Origin: Cellulomonas sp. P24
GTDB lineage: Bacteria; Actinomycetota; Actinomycetes; Actinomycetales; Cellulomonadaceae
Length of the DNA: 64,000 nucleotides
Direction: 5' to 3'
NCBI RefSeq assembly: GCF_024704385.1
Contig: NZ_JAJDFX010000002.1
Location: 2,356,001-2,420,000 of the forward strand
Part shown: positions 1-9,296 of the stretch, piece after piece
Numbering within the stretch: position 1 is the first letter of the stretch
Layout of the letters: every line of letters begins with the position of its first letter
Made by a program: the position numbers and the translations under genes
The notes under the pieces: model-generated
Seen by the model: only the letters and a program-made list of their open reading frames with translations
Told to the model about the DNA's origin: nothing
The model's database searches: none

Positions 1-1972
1 CGACCGGCCAGGCGCCACCGTCGATCAGGGTCTGCACGAACCGGCCGAGGTGCGTGCGCGAGTCGGCGGGCCGCAACCAGTCCAGGACCGCGAAGAACGC
101 GACCGCGCCGGCGCCTCCGCCGAGCACCACCAGCACCCGTCGCCAGGTGAGCCGGACGCCGGCGGCGAGCAGGGCGAGCACGGCGAAGCCGGGGACGAGC
201 CCCGGGGGTCCTCCGAGGTCGCTGCCGAGACCGGGGAGGCCGTCGAGCACCGTCGCACCGAGCCCGACGGCGGCGACGAACGCGACCGCGAGGCGCCGAC
301 GGCCCCGGCGGACGAGGGCGTTCGCCCCTGCTGCCGCGACGATCACGACGGCCGCCGCGAACAGGGCGAACGCCGTGTTGCTGAAGCCGTAGAAGCGGGC
401 ACCGAGCAGAGGCTGGACACCCATCGGCGCCGAGAGCTGCAGAGTCGCGCCGGTCGCGACGTCGTCACCGAGGACCAGCGCGGTCGCAGCGGCGACGACG
501 CCCGCCGGGCCGAAGCCCCAGCGCCGCCACGGCGGGATCAGCGCGAGCCCGGCGATCACCGCGACCCAGCCGGCAGTGAGCCCCAGCAGCACGACGGCCG
601 GGGACGTGGCACGCCACCAGGGGCTCGCGTTCGCCAGGAACGACGCCGCCGGGACCGCGGCGACGGTCGCGCCGGCGACCCGCACCGCGACGAGCACCCG
701 CCCGGGGACGTGGGCGCGCGGCGACGGACCGGACGTGACATCTGCGGTCGCGCGACGCCGCCACCGAAGACGCCCGTCCAGGCCGATCACGACCGCGAGG
801 CCGAGCACGAGGTTGAGCAGCACGAACCCGACGTAGAACGGCTCGGAGGTCCGGCTGGTCGCCTGGGCGTGACGGTCCTGGTCGACCAGCGCCTCGATGC
901 GTGCCTCGGCGCGGGTCGGTCCGCGACCGGCTGTCACCGGGGAGCCGACCAGCACCCCGGCCGGTGCCGCGTCCTGGGCTCCGACGCCGGAGAGGAGGGT
1001 CGGCGTGAGGTCCGTCGTCTGGAGCAGACCGGGCTGGCGGGTCGACGTCGAGGCGAGCCACCCGCCGCCGAACGCCGCCCCGCCGGGCACGACGCCCGGT
1101 CCGGTGGCCACCGCGAGCTGGAGGTGCGGCTGCCGGCCCGAGTCGGCGATCGACGCCAGGACGACCGTGGTCCCGTCGGGCACGCCGGCGAGCACGGCAT
1201 GCACGCGGGTGTCGAGGGCGGCCACCTGGGCGGGGCGCGCCGCGACGGGAGCGGTGCCCGCGGACTCCGGGCCGGGGTCGCGCACGGTCCCGAGGTCGAC
1301 GACGAGCAGCTCGGCGATCCCGAGGTCGGTGCGGACGAGGTCCGAGAGGTCGGTCGCGTCGGCCGGGACGGCGTCGATCGGTGACGTCACGCGCCCGGAC
1401 GACCGGGCGAGGGCGATCGCCGCGCCGGGGCCGATGCCTGCGGCGTGGACTCCCGCGGTCGCGAGGCTGTCCCCGAGGAGGCCGAGCCGCGCGTCGTAGC
1501 CCGAGTCCGCCGCTGCGGTCAGGTAGTCGCCCCACCCGGGCACGGTGGCGTCGGTGCCGGGGACCTGCAGGGTCCGGCAGGTGCCGTCGCCGGACAGGTC
1601 GGCGGCAGGCAGGTCGGCGGCGGGCAGGTCGGCGGCGCGCGTGCCGGCCGAGACGGCGAGCCAGCCGTCCGCCGGGCAAGCCGTGGCGTGGACGCTCCGC
1701 ACCACCACCGAGCCGACCGAACCGTCCCGGGTCAGGGACCACAGGGTCGGTGTGGCGCGGGCGTCGAGATCGTCGAACCGGAGCCCCGTCACGCCGATGA
1801 GCACGACCTTGTGCCCGTCGGCGGCTGCCGTGCGGACGCTCGACGGAGCGTGGGTGGTCGTCGTGCCGCTCGGGGACGCGGCTGCGGGTCCGGCCACGGC
1901 GATCCCGACGCCGGCGAGCAGGACCAGTGCGACGGTGCGGGTCACCCGCCGCAGGCGTCCGCGCCGATTCAT
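1..1972 (-). CDS. Large secreted-head membrane protein, alkaline-phosphatase-like N-terminus (3' end outside window)
   Basis: The frame is open from an ATG at 1972 down to base 1, so about 657 residues are visible and the C-terminus is missing. A basic N-terminus and a hydrophobic stretch (about residues 13-31) look like a signal peptide or anchor. The next segment (VVLIGVTGLRFDDL, about residues 57-70, then ATPTLWSL) resembles the metal-site start of alkaline-phosphatase-superfamily enzymes, but the full set of ligands is not evident. From about residue 370 on, several membrane spans follow, including a segment with GARFYGFSNTAFALF. The 15-nt tandem repeat at 1596-1640 encodes Ala-Ala-Asp-Leu-Pro units. 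A second in-frame ATG at 1987 gives five more residues; neither start has a good ribosome site. The family is not recognised with certainty. Third-position GC in this frame is far better than in the competing plus-strand frames. Confidence 0.6.
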   Translation of the reverse strand, partial: MNRRGRLRRVTRTVALVLLAGVGIAVAGPAAASPSGTTTTHAPSSVRTAAADGHKVVLIGVTGLRFDDLDARATPTLWSLTRDGSVGSVVVRSVHATACPADGWLAVSAGTRAADLPAADLPAADLSGDGTCRTLQVPGTDATVPGWGDYLTAAADSGYDARLGLLGDSLATAGVHAAGIGPGAAIALARSSGRVTSPIDAVPADATDLSDLVRTDLGIAELLVVDLGTVRDPGPESAGTAPVAARPAQVAALDTRVHAVLAGVPDGTTVVLASIADSGRQPHLQLAVATGPGVVPGGAAFGGGWLASTSTRQPGLLQTTDLTPTLLSGVGAQDAAPAGVLVGSPVTAGRGPTRAEARIEALVDQDRHAQATSRTSEPFYVGFVLLNLVLGLAVVIGLDGRLRWRRRATADVTSGPSPRAHVPGRVLVAVRVAGATVAAVPAASFLANASPWWRATSPAVVLLGLTAGWVAVIAGLALIPPWRRWGFGPAGVVAAATALVLGDDVATGATLQLSAPMGVQPLLGARFYGFSNTAFALFAAAVVIVAAAGANALVRRGRRRLAVAFVAAVGLGATVLDGLPGLGSDLGGPPGLVPGFAVLALLAAGVRLTWRRVLVVLGGGAGAVAFFAVLDWLRPADSRTHLGRFVQTLIDGGAWPV
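1596..1640. repeat. 3 x 15-nt in-frame coding tandem repeat
   Basis: Three consecutive 15-nt units (AGGTCGGCGGCAGGC and close variants) begin at 1596, 1611 and 1626. On the minus strand they encode AADLP-type repeats inside the membrane protein. Confidence 0.85.
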
Positions 1973-2030
1973 GCGTGGCCGGTTCATGCGTGGCCCGTCC
2001 GTGCGTGGCCCGTCCGTGCGCGGCCGGCCC
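1971..2030. repeat. 4 x 15-nt tandem repeat over a translation start
   Basis: Units of 15 nt (ATGCGTGGCCCGTCC and variants) begin at 1971, 1986, 2001 and 2016. The repeat covers the start region of the minus-strand membrane protein, so the start ATG is present twice in frame (1972 and 1987). Copy-number change would add or remove five residues without shifting the frame. Confidence 0.8.
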
Positions 2031-2172
2031 GCACGCGGGCCGTGCGGGGCGCGGGTGAACACCCGGTCAGCCTACGGTCCAGGGCGTGGGGTGGTGTGTC
2101 GACCGCCACGGCGGGGCACGATGGTCCCGGCACCGCGGGGCCGGGTGCGCAGTCGGGGCAGAGGAGCAGGGC

Positions 2173-3597
2173 GTGGTGCAGTCATCGGACGGGCAGCAGG
2201 GAAGCGCTGCGGGTGGAGGGGACTCCGGCGGGACGGCGTCGGACGACGCGGCGCAGGATGCGGCGCTCGACGGCGTCCTGGCCCGCCGGGACGTCGGCGC
2301 GGTCTTCCAGCCGATCGTCGACCTGCAGTCGGGTGAGGTGGTCGGTCTCGAGGCGCTCGCCCGGGGACCGCACGGGACCGCGCTCGCGGACCCGAGCGCG
2401 CTGTTCGCCGCAGCGCGCCGCGCGGGGCGGGTCGCGGAGCTCGACTGGATCTGCCGGGCGGCGGCGTTCGAGGCGGTCGTCGCCTCGGGTCTGCCACCGT
2501 CGTTGTCGCTCTTCGTCAACGTGGAGCCGGAGACGTTCTCCGTCGCGTGCCCACCGGATCTGCTGGTCGCGGTGACCCGCGCGGAGTCGATGCTCCGGGT
2601 CGTCGTCGAGGTCAACGACCGGGCGCTCGCGACCGACCCGGCGGGGCTGCTGGCCGTGGTGGACCGCGCCCGGGCCTCGGGGTGGGGGATCGCGCTGGAC
2701 GACGTCGGGGTGAGCCGCGACTCGATGGCCGTCATGCCGGTCATCGGTGCGGACGTCATCAAGCTCGACCTGCGGCAGCTCCGGCGACGGAGCCCGGAGG
2801 ACGCCTCGGCGATCACGATGAGCGTGCTCGCCCACATCGAGCTCACCGGTGCCTCGCTGCTCGTCGAGGGGATCGAGAGCGAGGACGACGCGGAGTGGGC
2901 TCGCGCCCTCGGTGCCGCGTACGGGCAGGGGTACCACATCGGCGTGCCCGGTCCGCTCGAGGACCACTACCGGGTGCCGCGGGCGACGGTCCCGCTCGCC
3001 CCTGCCGAGCTCGACGAGCCGGCGGCGGGCTCACCGTTCGCGATCGTCGCGGCTCTCCCGTCGCGCACGATCGACCTCGCGCACGTCGACGAGCTGGCCC
3101 AGCTGGTGTACCGGACCGCGCTGGTCCCGGGCGCGTCGCCGGTCATCCTGGCGTGCGGCGGTCGCGACGACCGGCCCCAGGAGGAACGTGGTGCGGGCTA
3201 CCCCGAGCTGGAGAGCCCGCCGCTCCTGGCGGTCCTGTTCGGCGAGGGGCTGCCCGTGCTCCCGATCCCCAGCCTCCCCGACCTCCGGGGGGTCCGGGTC
3301 CTGCACGACGACCCCCTCGCCGACGAGCGGTTCCTGGTCATCCTGTGCGAGAAGGGGCCGTTCGCGGTCCTCGGGTGGAGTGACCCGTCGGTGGTGGCCG
3401 GACCGATCGAGGTCGTCGTGACGCAGAACCCGGACCTGGTCCACCGGATCGCCCGGCACCTGATCCGCCGGATCCCGCCACCCGGTGCGGACAACGAGGC
3501 CCTGCTGCCGTGGACGCCCGGCGTGACGGCGAGCACGGACCCGGCGGGCGGCTCGGCCCGGTCCGGGTGGCGCGATCGGCTCGGCCGTCACGGGTAG
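2173..3597 (+). CDS. EAL-domain protein (c-di-GMP phosphodiesterase or c-di-GMP sensor)
   Basis: About 474 residues. The start is GTG 2173 (or GTG 2176) because GAGGAG lies at 2161-2166; the open frame extends further upstream without support. The EAL domain covers about residues 40-265. GLEALARG (Glu near residue 60), the FVNVEP Asn, VVVEVND, ALDDVG, IKLDL, LVEGIES and the YGQGY Gln keep the usual acidic, Asn, Lys and Gln positions. The loop normally reading DDFGTGYS is DDVGVSRDS, so the loop-6 part needed for dimer activation is degenerate. The enzyme may be weak, or may only bind the nucleotide. The C-terminal 170 residues look like a DICT-type sensory domain, which is tentative. It has no signal peptide and is probably cytoplasmic. 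The gene stands alone, with pheA following on its own promoter. Confidence 0.8.
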   Translation: MVQSSDGQQGSAAGGGDSGGTASDDAAQDAALDGVLARRDVGAVFQPIVDLQSGEVVGLEALARGPHGTALADPSALFAAARRAGRVAELDWICRAAAFEAVVASGLPPSLSLFVNVEPETFSVACPPDLLVAVTRAESMLRVVVEVNDRALATDPAGLLAVVDRARASGWGIALDDVGVSRDSMAVMPVIGADVIKLDLRQLRRRSPEDASAITMSVLAHIELTGASLLVEGIESEDDAEWARALGAAYGQGYHIGVPGPLEDHYRVPRATVPLAPAELDEPAAGSPFAIVAALPSRTIDLAHVDELAQLVYRTALVPGASPVILACGGRDDRPQEERGAGYPELESPPLLAVLFGEGLPVLPIPSLPDLRGVRVLHDDPLADERFLVILCEKGPFAVLGWSDPSVVAGPIEVVVTQNPDLVHRIARHLIRRIPPPGADNEALLPWTPGVTASTDPAGGSARSGWRDRLGRHG

Positions 3598-3695
3598 CCG
3601 GCCGCCGGACGGGAACATCTAGGCTGGCGGTGCCGTGCGTCCTGCACGTCCTGCTGCCCCGTGGCCCGTCCGGGCCCGTCCGAGGAGGTTGTCCG

Positions 3696-4652
3696 GTGAC
3701 TGGCGACGCCACCACCCGTCCGCGCTACGCGTACCTGGGGCCGGCCGGCACGTTCACCGAGGCGGCACTGCGCCTGGTCGTCCCGGCCGATGCCGCCGAG
3801 TACCTCCCGCAGGTCGACGTCGTCGCGGCGATCGAGTCGGTGCGCGCAGGGGTGGCGGACTTCGCCGTGGTCGCGATCGAGAACTCGGTCGAGGGGAGCG
3901 TGTCGGCGACGCTCGACACGCTCGCGACCGGCGATCCGCTCGTCGTGATCCGTGAGGTGCTCGTCCCGGTGAACTTCACCCTGGCGGCCCGGCCGGGCGT
4001 GGCGTTGTCGGACGTCCGCCGCATCTCGGCGCACCCGCACGCGTGGGCGCAGTGCCGTCGGTGGCTCTCCGCGCACCTGCCGGGTGTGGTGCACGTCCCG
4101 ACGACGTCGAACACCGCGCCGGCCGTCCTGCTGGCGGAGCCGGGCCAGGAGCTGGGCTTCGACGCCGCGCTGGTGCCGCCGCCCGCCGTGGAGCACTACG
4201 GGCTGCACGCGATCGCGACCGGGGTGGCCGACAACGCATCGGCAGTCACCCGGTTCGTGGTGGTCGGCCACCCGGGGACCGTCCCGCCGCCGTCGGGCGC
4301 CGACAAGACGTCGCTCGTCGTGCACCTGCCGCACAACAACTCGGGTGCGCTGCTGGAGATGCTCGAGCAGTTCGACGCGCACGGCGTGAACCTCTCGCGG
4401 ATCGAGTCCCGACCGATCGGTGATGCGCTCGGCCGGTACTCGTTCTCGATCGACGCCGAGGGGCACATCGCCGAGGAGCGCATGGCGGAGACGCTCATGG
4501 GGCTGCACCGGGTGTGCCCGCACGTGCGGTTCCTCGGCTCCTACCCGGCGGCCGACGCGCCGCCGACGGTCGTCCGGACCGGGACGGCCGACACCGACTT
4601 CACCGACGCCCGTCGATGGGTCGAGGCGCTCCGCGCCGGCCGCACGTCCTGA
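3696..4652 (+). CDS. pheA: Prephenate dehydratase
   Basis: 318 residues. The enzyme converts prephenate to phenylpyruvate in phenylalanine synthesis. The catalytic periplasmic-binding-like domain starts YAYLGPAGTFTEAAL, has AIENSVEGSV, and carries the Thr-Arg-Phe catalytic motif in AVTRFVVVG (about residue 187). A C-terminal ACT domain (about residues 205-290) contains HNNSGALLEML and the phenylalanine-binding ESRP motif, so feedback inhibition by Phe is expected. The start is GTG 3696, seven bases after AGGAGG (3683-3688); the open frame runs upstream without homology. A TAGGCT hexamer at 3620-3625 is a plausible -10. It is a stand-alone monofunctional enzyme with no chorismate mutase domain, as is usual in Gram-positive bacteria. 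Confidence 0.95.
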   Translation: MTGDATTRPRYAYLGPAGTFTEAALRLVVPADAAEYLPQVDVVAAIESVRAGVADFAVVAIENSVEGSVSATLDTLATGDPLVVIREVLVPVNFTLAARPGVALSDVRRISAHPHAWAQCRRWLSAHLPGVVHVPTTSNTAPAVLLAEPGQELGFDAALVPPPAVEHYGLHAIATGVADNASAVTRFVVVGHPGTVPPPSGADKTSLVVHLPHNNSGALLEMLEQFDAHGVNLSRIESRPIGDALGRYSFSIDAEGHIAEERMAETLMGLHRVCPHVRFLGSYPAADAPPTVVRTGTADTDFTDARRWVEALRAGRTS

Positions 4653-4723
4653 GCCGGTCCGCGCGAGGCCGTCGAGCGGGCTGACCGGCGCTGCGGTCGG
4701 GTGCCGGACCCGCCGAGGGGGGA

Positions 4724-5860
4724 TCAGGCGGCCGACGGCTCCGGGGCGTCGGCCTGGACCCGCATCACGAGGACTCCCGGGTCCACCCGGACGTCGACCT
4801 CGGTCGCGCGCCCGAGGACCTCGCCGTCCACCTGGACGTGCTCGCCCGCGGGGACCAGCAGCCGGATCCTGCGGGCGCGTGCGTGGTCGATGCGGCCGAT
4901 CTTCGCCGGCAGGCCGGTGCGCACGCCGTAGCCCTGGAGCACGACCTCGCCGAAGAGCTGGGCCCAGCCGACCAGCCCGCCACGGGTGTCGATCGCGGCG
5001 ATGTCGAGCCACCCGTCGTCGACCAGGGCGTCGGGCAGGAGCGTGATCCCACCGGGCAGACGGCCGCAGTTGCCCACCAGCAGGCTGCGCAGCCGGGCCG
5101 TCGCCGGCGGCCGGTCGTCGAGGCGGATGTGCACCTTGGAGCGGGTGCCGTGCAGGTGTCGCACGCCGGCGAGGAAGTACGCCATCCAGCCCACGCGCGC
5201 CTTGAGGGTGGCGTCGGTGTCGGCGACCATCGCGGCGTCGAAGCCGAGGCCGGCGATCACCAGGAAGAGGTGCTCGGTCCGGGGGGCGTCAGGGTCCTGA
5301 TCGGGTCCGTCGAGCGTGAGCCAGCCGACGTCGATGCTCCGGTTGCGACCGGTCAACGCGATGCGGATCGCCGCCTCCGGGTCGGAGAGCGGGATGTCGA
5401 GGTTCCGCGCGAGGAGGTTCCCCGTGCCCATCGGCACGAGGCCCATCGGGATCCCGCTGCCGACGAGCGCCTCGGCCACCGCCCGGACCGTGCCGTCGCC
5501 GCCCACCGCGACGACGACGTCCGCCCCTCGGCGGACCGCCTCGCGGGTCTGCCCGACGCCCGGGTCCTCGGCGGTGGTCTCGAACCAGATCGGCTCGGGG
5601 AGGTCGCGGTCCTCGCAGGCGGCGCGCACCGCGTCGCGCAGGCCGGCGACGTCGGGCTTGGTCGGGTTCGCGACGAACGCGACCAGGTCGCCCCGCTCCT
5701 GCACCTCGTGGACGAGGTCCCGGGACGGTGACGTCGGCTGGAGGTCACCCGTGGCTGTCAGGATCAGCCGGCGTTGGCGACGGAAGACGACGACGGCGAG
5801 GACCAGCGCGGTGGCGGCGACCGCGGCCACGAGCGCGATGAGGATGCTCTCCGAGGTCAT
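4724..5860 (-). CDS. Diacylglycerol/lipid kinase (DgkB/YegS family)
   Basis: 378 residues from ATG 5860. An N-terminal membrane segment (residues about 6-26) precedes the DAGK catalytic domain: FVANPTKPD (about 62-70), the nucleotide-binding GGDGT (120-124) and PMGTGNLLARNL. The C-terminal lobe has LVIAGLGFDA and ends in QVDGEVLG-type strands, typical of this family, which phosphorylates diacylglycerol or related lipids at the inner membrane face. The product in actinobacteria is often used in phospholipid turnover; the exact substrate cannot be told. The gene is divergent from serS across a 56-bp gap and convergent with pheA. Confidence 0.88.
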   Translation of the reverse strand: MTSESILIALVAAVAATALVLAVVVFRRQRRLILTATGDLQPTSPSRDLVHEVQERGDLVAFVANPTKPDVAGLRDAVRAACEDRDLPEPIWFETTAEDPGVGQTREAVRRGADVVVAVGGDGTVRAVAEALVGSGIPMGLVPMGTGNLLARNLDIPLSDPEAAIRIALTGRNRSIDVGWLTLDGPDQDPDAPRTEHLFLVIAGLGFDAAMVADTDATLKARVGWMAYFLAGVRHLHGTRSKVHIRLDDRPPATARLRSLLVGNCGRLPGGITLLPDALVDDGWLDIAAIDTRGGLVGWAQLFGEVVLQGYGVRTGLPAKIGRIDHARARRIRLLVPAGEHVQVDGEVLGRATEVDVRVDPGVLVMRVQADAPEPSAA

Positions 5861-5904
5861 GGTGCACACGGTAGGCGGTGACGGCAGGTGTCGCTCAGTC
5901 TCGA

Positions 5905-5910
5905 TACCCT
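5905..5910 (+). promoter_or_regulatory. -10 hexamer of a leaderless serS transcript
   Basis: TACCCT ends exactly six bases before the GTG start of serS, with no ribosome site between. This spacing puts the transcription start on the start codon, and the same geometry recurs at several genes in this window. Confidence 0.55.
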
Positions 5911-5916
5911 CGGGGG

Positions 5917-7203
5917 GTGATCGACCTGCGACTGCTCCGTGATGACCCTGACACCGTGCGTGCGAGCCAGGTGGCGCGGGGTGATGACCCGGGGCTGGTG
6001 GACGTCGTGCTGGACGCGGACGCACGCCGCCGTGCCGCCCTGACCGACTTCGAGCGCCTGCGCGCCGAGCAGAAGTCGCTCGGCAAGGAGGTCGCGCAGG
6101 CGCAGGGTGAGGAGAAGCATCGGCTCCTTGCGCACGCGAAGAGCCTCGCGGAGCAGGTCAAGGCGCTCCAGGCGGACAGCGACGCCGCTGCGGCGGTCCT
6201 CGAGGAGGCCGCGCGACGGATCGCGAACGTGATCGAGCCCGGAGTCCCGTCGGGCGGCGAGGCGGACTACGTCGTGCTGCGGCACGAGGGGACGCCGCGC
6301 GACTTCGCGGCCGAGTACGGCCCGGACTTCGCGATCCGCGATCACCTCGACCTGGGTGAACGTCTCGGTGCGATCGACACCGAGCGTGGCGCGAAGGTGT
6401 CCGGTGCGCGGTTCTACTACCTGACGGGGATCGGTGCGCGCCTCGAGCTCGCGCTGCTCAACGCGGCGATGGACCAGGCGATCGCGGCCGGCTTCACCCC
6501 GGTGATCACCCCGACGCTCGTCAAGCCGGAGATCATGGCCGGGACGGGGTTCCTCGGCGCGCACGCGGACGAGATCTACCGGCTCGAGGCGGATGACCTG
6601 TACCTGGTCGGGACGTCGGAGGTCGCCCTCGCCGGGTACCACGCGAACGAGATCGTCGATCTGTCGGCCGGCCCGAAGCGGTACGCCGGGTGGTCGGCGT
6701 GCTACCGCCGCGAGGCGGGCTCGTACGGCAAGGACACCCGCGGCATCATCCGGGTCCACCAGTTCCACAAGGTCGAGATGTTCGCCTACGTCCCGGTCGA
6801 GGAGGCCGCTGCCGAGCACGAGCGGCTGCTCGGCTGGGAGGAGCGGATGCTGGGCCTCGTCGAGCTCCCGTACCGGGTGATCGACACCGCGGCGGGCGAC
6901 CTCGGGACGAGCGCGGCCCGCAAGTTCGACTGCGAGGCGTGGCTCCCGACGCAGAACCGCTACCTCGAGCTCACCTCGACCTCGAACTGCACCACCTTCC
7001 AGGCGCGGCGACTGAACGTGCGCGAACGTACCGAGGCGGGTGACACCCGCACGGTCGCGACGCTCAACGGCACGCTGGCCACCACGCGCTGGATCGTGGC
7101 GATCCTGGAGAACCACCAGCAGGCCGACGGCTCGGTGCGGGTGCCGGTGGGGTTGCGGCCCTATCTCGGTGGCCTCGAGGTCCTCGAGCCGGTGACCCCG
7201 TGA
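5917..7203 (+). CDS. serS: Seryl-tRNA synthetase
   Basis: 428 residues, the usual length. It charges tRNA-Ser; genes for two serine isoacceptors lie at 22.2 and 23.8 kb. The N-terminal antiparallel coiled coil that contacts the long variable arm covers about residues 30-105 ([15 protein letters not shown] region). Class II motif 2 is [15 protein letters not shown] and motif 3 is [18 protein letters not shown], followed by the [10 protein letters not shown] tail. Start GTG 5917 gives [10 protein letters not shown], the standard SerRS N-terminus; the longer open frame upstream is not homologous. It is probably leaderless (see 5905-5910). The stop overlaps the start of the HAD gene (GTGA), so the two genes should be translationally coupled. 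Confidence 0.96.
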   Translation: MIDLRLLRDDPDTVRASQVARGDDPGLVDVVLDADARRRAALTDFERLRAEQKSLGKEVAQAQGEEKHRLLAHAKSLAEQVKALQADSDAAAAVLEEAARRIANVIEPGVPSGGEADYVVLRHEGTPRDFAAEYGPDFAIRDHLDLGERLGAIDTERGAKVSGARFYYLTGIGARLELALLNAAMDQAIAAGFTPVITPTLVKPEIMAGTGFLGAHADEIYRLEADDLYLVGTSEVALAGYHANEIVDLSAGPKRYAGWSACYRREAGSYGKDTRGIIRVHQFHKVEMFAYVPVEEAAAEHERLLGWEERMLGLVELPYRVIDTAAGDLGTSAARKFDCEAWLPTQNRYLELTSTSNCTTFQARRLNVRERTEAGDTRTVATLNGTLATTRWIVAILENHQQADGSVRVPVGLRPYLGGLEVLEPVTP

Positions 7204-8024
7204 CCCCGGTACCACCGCTCCCGGGCGGCCAGGTCCCGCACCTCGTCGCGCTCGACGTCGACGGCACGCTCGTCACGTACGCCGGCGAGCTGTCGGAGGA
7301 CGCCCGGGAGGCCGTGGCCCGGGTGCGTGCCGACGGCCATCACGTCGTCCTGGCGACGGGCCGCTCGGTCCATGCGACCGTGCCGGTCGCGCACGAGCTC
7401 GGGATCACGGACGGCTGGGTGGTCTGCTCGAACGGGTCGGTGACCGTGCGGCTCGACGCGGACCTCGAGGGCGGCTACGAGGTCGTCGACCAGGTCACGT
7501 TCGACCCGGGTCCGGCGCTGCGGCTCCTGCATGCCGAGCTCCCGGGTGCGCTCTTCGCGGTCGAGGAGGTCGGTGTCGGCTTCCGGCTGAGCGCGCCGTT
7601 CCCCGACGGGGAGCTGAGTGGGGTGCAGTCCGTCGTCGACATGGACGACCTCTGCAGCGTGCACGTGACGCGCCTCGTCGTCCGCAGCCCCGGTCAGACG
7701 AGCGAGGAGTTCCACGAGGTCGTGCACCGGATGGGCCTCGCCGACGTGAGCTACGCGATCGGGTGGACGGCCTGGATGGACATCGCCCCGCACGGCGTCA
7801 CCAAGGCGTCGGCGCTCGAGCAGCTGAGGCGTCGACTGGGCGTGGAGCCTGCCGCGACGATCGCGGTCGGCGACGGGGGGAACGACCGCGAGATGCTCGA
7901 CTGGGCCGCGCGTGGCGTCGCGATGGGGCATGCGGACGTGAGTGTCCGGGAGGTCGCCGACGAGGTCACCGGGACCATCGAGGACGATGGTGTGGTAGCG
8001 CTCCTACAGTCGCTGCTAGCCTGA
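7200..8024 (+). CDS. Cof-type HAD-IIB hydrolase
   Basis: 274 residues. HAD motif I is ALDVDGTLV (nucleophile Asp near residue 19), motif II is LATGRS, motif III is the Lys of GVTKASAL and motif IV is [11 protein letters not shown], so the catalytic set is complete. The inserted C2-type cap points to the Cof subgroup, which dephosphorylates sugar phosphates and flavin or pyridoxal phosphates; the substrate is unknown. The GTG start shares bases with the serS stop. A Cof-type gene directly behind serS suggests a shared transcript rather than a shared pathway. Confidence 0.88.
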   Translation: MTPVPPLPGGQVPHLVALDVDGTLVTYAGELSEDAREAVARVRADGHHVVLATGRSVHATVPVAHELGITDGWVVCSNGSVTVRLDADLEGGYEVVDQVTFDPGPALRLLHAELPGALFAVEEVGVGFRLSAPFPDGELSGVQSVVDMDDLCSVHVTRLVVRSPGQTSEEFHEVVHRMGLADVSYAIGWTAWMDIAPHGVTKASALEQLRRRLGVEPAATIAVGDGGNDREMLDWAARGVAMGHADVSVREVADEVTGTIEDDGVVALLQSLLA

Positions 8025-8100
8025 CCCTTCACGCCCGAGAGCGCGTTCGCGCAGGTCGCCAGGTGGACCCCAGCCCCGTCCGGGGGCACAATCGGCGTCC

Positions 8101-9123
8101 GTGGCGCACATCGAGGACGTGGCGCGAGCCGCCGGCGTATCGACGGCGACCGTCTCGCGCGCGCTGCGCGACCTCCCGCACGTCTCCCAGGCGACCCGCG
8201 ACCGGGTTCGCCAGGCGGCCCGCGACCTCGGCTACGTGGCGTCTCCCGTCGCCGCGAGCCTCGCCTCCGGGCGCACCCGCACGATCGGGCTCCTGACGCC
8301 CTGGGTCAACCACTGGTTCTTCTCCAACGTGATCGACGGCGCGGAGCGTGCGCTGCGCGCCGAGGGCTTCGACGCGCTGCTGTACACGTTCGAGATCCCG
8401 CGTGACTGGCGCCGCCGCCAGGTCGATCCCGACGTGCTGCGTCGGCGCGTGGACGGGATCATCGTCGTCGGCATGCCGCTCGACCAGGCGGAGGTCGATG
8501 CGCTGCTCGGGCTCGGTCACCCGGTGATCTTCATCGGGACGGGCGCCGCCGGCCAGGTGACCGTGCGCGTCGACGACTTCCGGACCGCGACGGTGGCGAC
8601 CGAGCATCTGCTGTCGCTGGGCCACGTGGTCATCGGTCACATCACCGGGTCGCCGCAGGACAACGCGCCGTGGGCCCCGCCGGTGGACCGGCGCTCGGGA
8701 TGGCTCGACGCGATGGCCCGCGCGGGGGCGCCGCCGGACGCCGAGCTCGAGGTCAACGGGTACTTCGACGTCGAGGGTGGGCGCGAGTCGACCCGGCAGC
8801 TGCTCGCCCGGCGTCCGGACGTCACGGCGGTCTTCGCCGCGTCCGACGAGATGGCGATGGGGGCGATCCTCGCCGCGCGGGACCTCGGCCTCCGGGTGCC
8901 CGAGGACCTCTCCGTGATCGGCATCGACGGCCACGACCTCGGCGAGCTCGTCGGGCTCACGACGATGGCGCAGTCCGCCCAGGACCAGGGCACGACGGCG
9001 GCGGCCCTGCTGCTCGGGATGATCACCGGGACGCCGGCGCCGGAGCAGGTGGTCTTCCCGACCGAGCTGGTCGTGAGGACGTCGACGGCGCCGCCGCGCA
9101 CGCACGCGACCCCGTCTCGCTGA
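8101..9123 (+). CDS. LacI-family transcriptional regulator
   Basis: 340 residues. The N-terminal helix-turn-helix reads IEDVARAAGVSTATVSRAL, followed by the hinge SPVAASLASG and a periplasmic-binding-like sugar domain (FAASDEMAMGAILAARDLG, VIGIDGHDL). It starts at GTG 8101, with a CACAAT hexamer at 8087-8092 as the likely -10 of a leaderless message. It is almost surely the repressor of the sugar importer that begins 173 bp downstream in the same direction, through the operator at 9234-9247. The inducer is probably an alpha-glucoside or malto-oligosaccharide, judged only from the transporter type. Confidence 0.9.
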   Translation: MAHIEDVARAAGVSTATVSRALRDLPHVSQATRDRVRQAARDLGYVASPVAASLASGRTRTIGLLTPWVNHWFFSNVIDGAERALRAEGFDALLYTFEIPRDWRRRQVDPDVLRRRVDGIIVVGMPLDQAEVDALLGLGHPVIFIGTGAAGQVTVRVDDFRTATVATEHLLSLGHVVIGHITGSPQDNAPWAPPVDRRSGWLDAMARAGAPPDAELEVNGYFDVEGGRESTRQLLARRPDVTAVFAASDEMAMGAILAARDLGLRVPEDLSVIGIDGHDLGELVGLTTMAQSAQDQGTTAAALLLGMITGTPAPEQVVFPTELVVRTSTAPPRTHATPSR

Positions 9124-9191
9124 CGCGACCCCTCCGGAGGCCACCGCGGCCGGGAGACGAGGTCTGTGACGAAATCGTGACGTCCCTGGAC

Positions 9192-9247
9192 TTGACGGCA
9201 GGAGGTCGGTGGATGCCAAGATCGACCTGCTCGTGTAAGCGTTTGCA
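9192..9247 (+). promoter_or_regulatory. Promoter and LacI-type operator of the sugar importer
   Basis: TTGACG at 9192-9197 and CAAGAT at 9217-9222 (19-bp spacing) form a plausible promoter. TGTAAGCGTTTGCA at 9234-9247 matches the LacI-family consensus TGNAANCGNTTNCA at every fixed position. It lies just downstream of the -10, where a bound repressor would block initiation or early elongation. Confidence 0.8.
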
Positions 9248-9296
9248 GTGACCACCACCTGTCGCGCCAGAGAGGCCGCGACTGGGAAGGAAAGAC

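Noticed and set aside
50-1384. Long plus-strand open frame opposite the first membrane protein
   Set aside because: Its translation is Arg/Gly/Asp-rich low complexity without any domain, while the minus-strand frame gives a signal peptide and membrane spans.
4683-4698. Small hairpin GACCG-N6-CGGTC between pheA and the lipid kinase
   Set aside because: Only five base pairs and no T-run; too weak to call a terminator.
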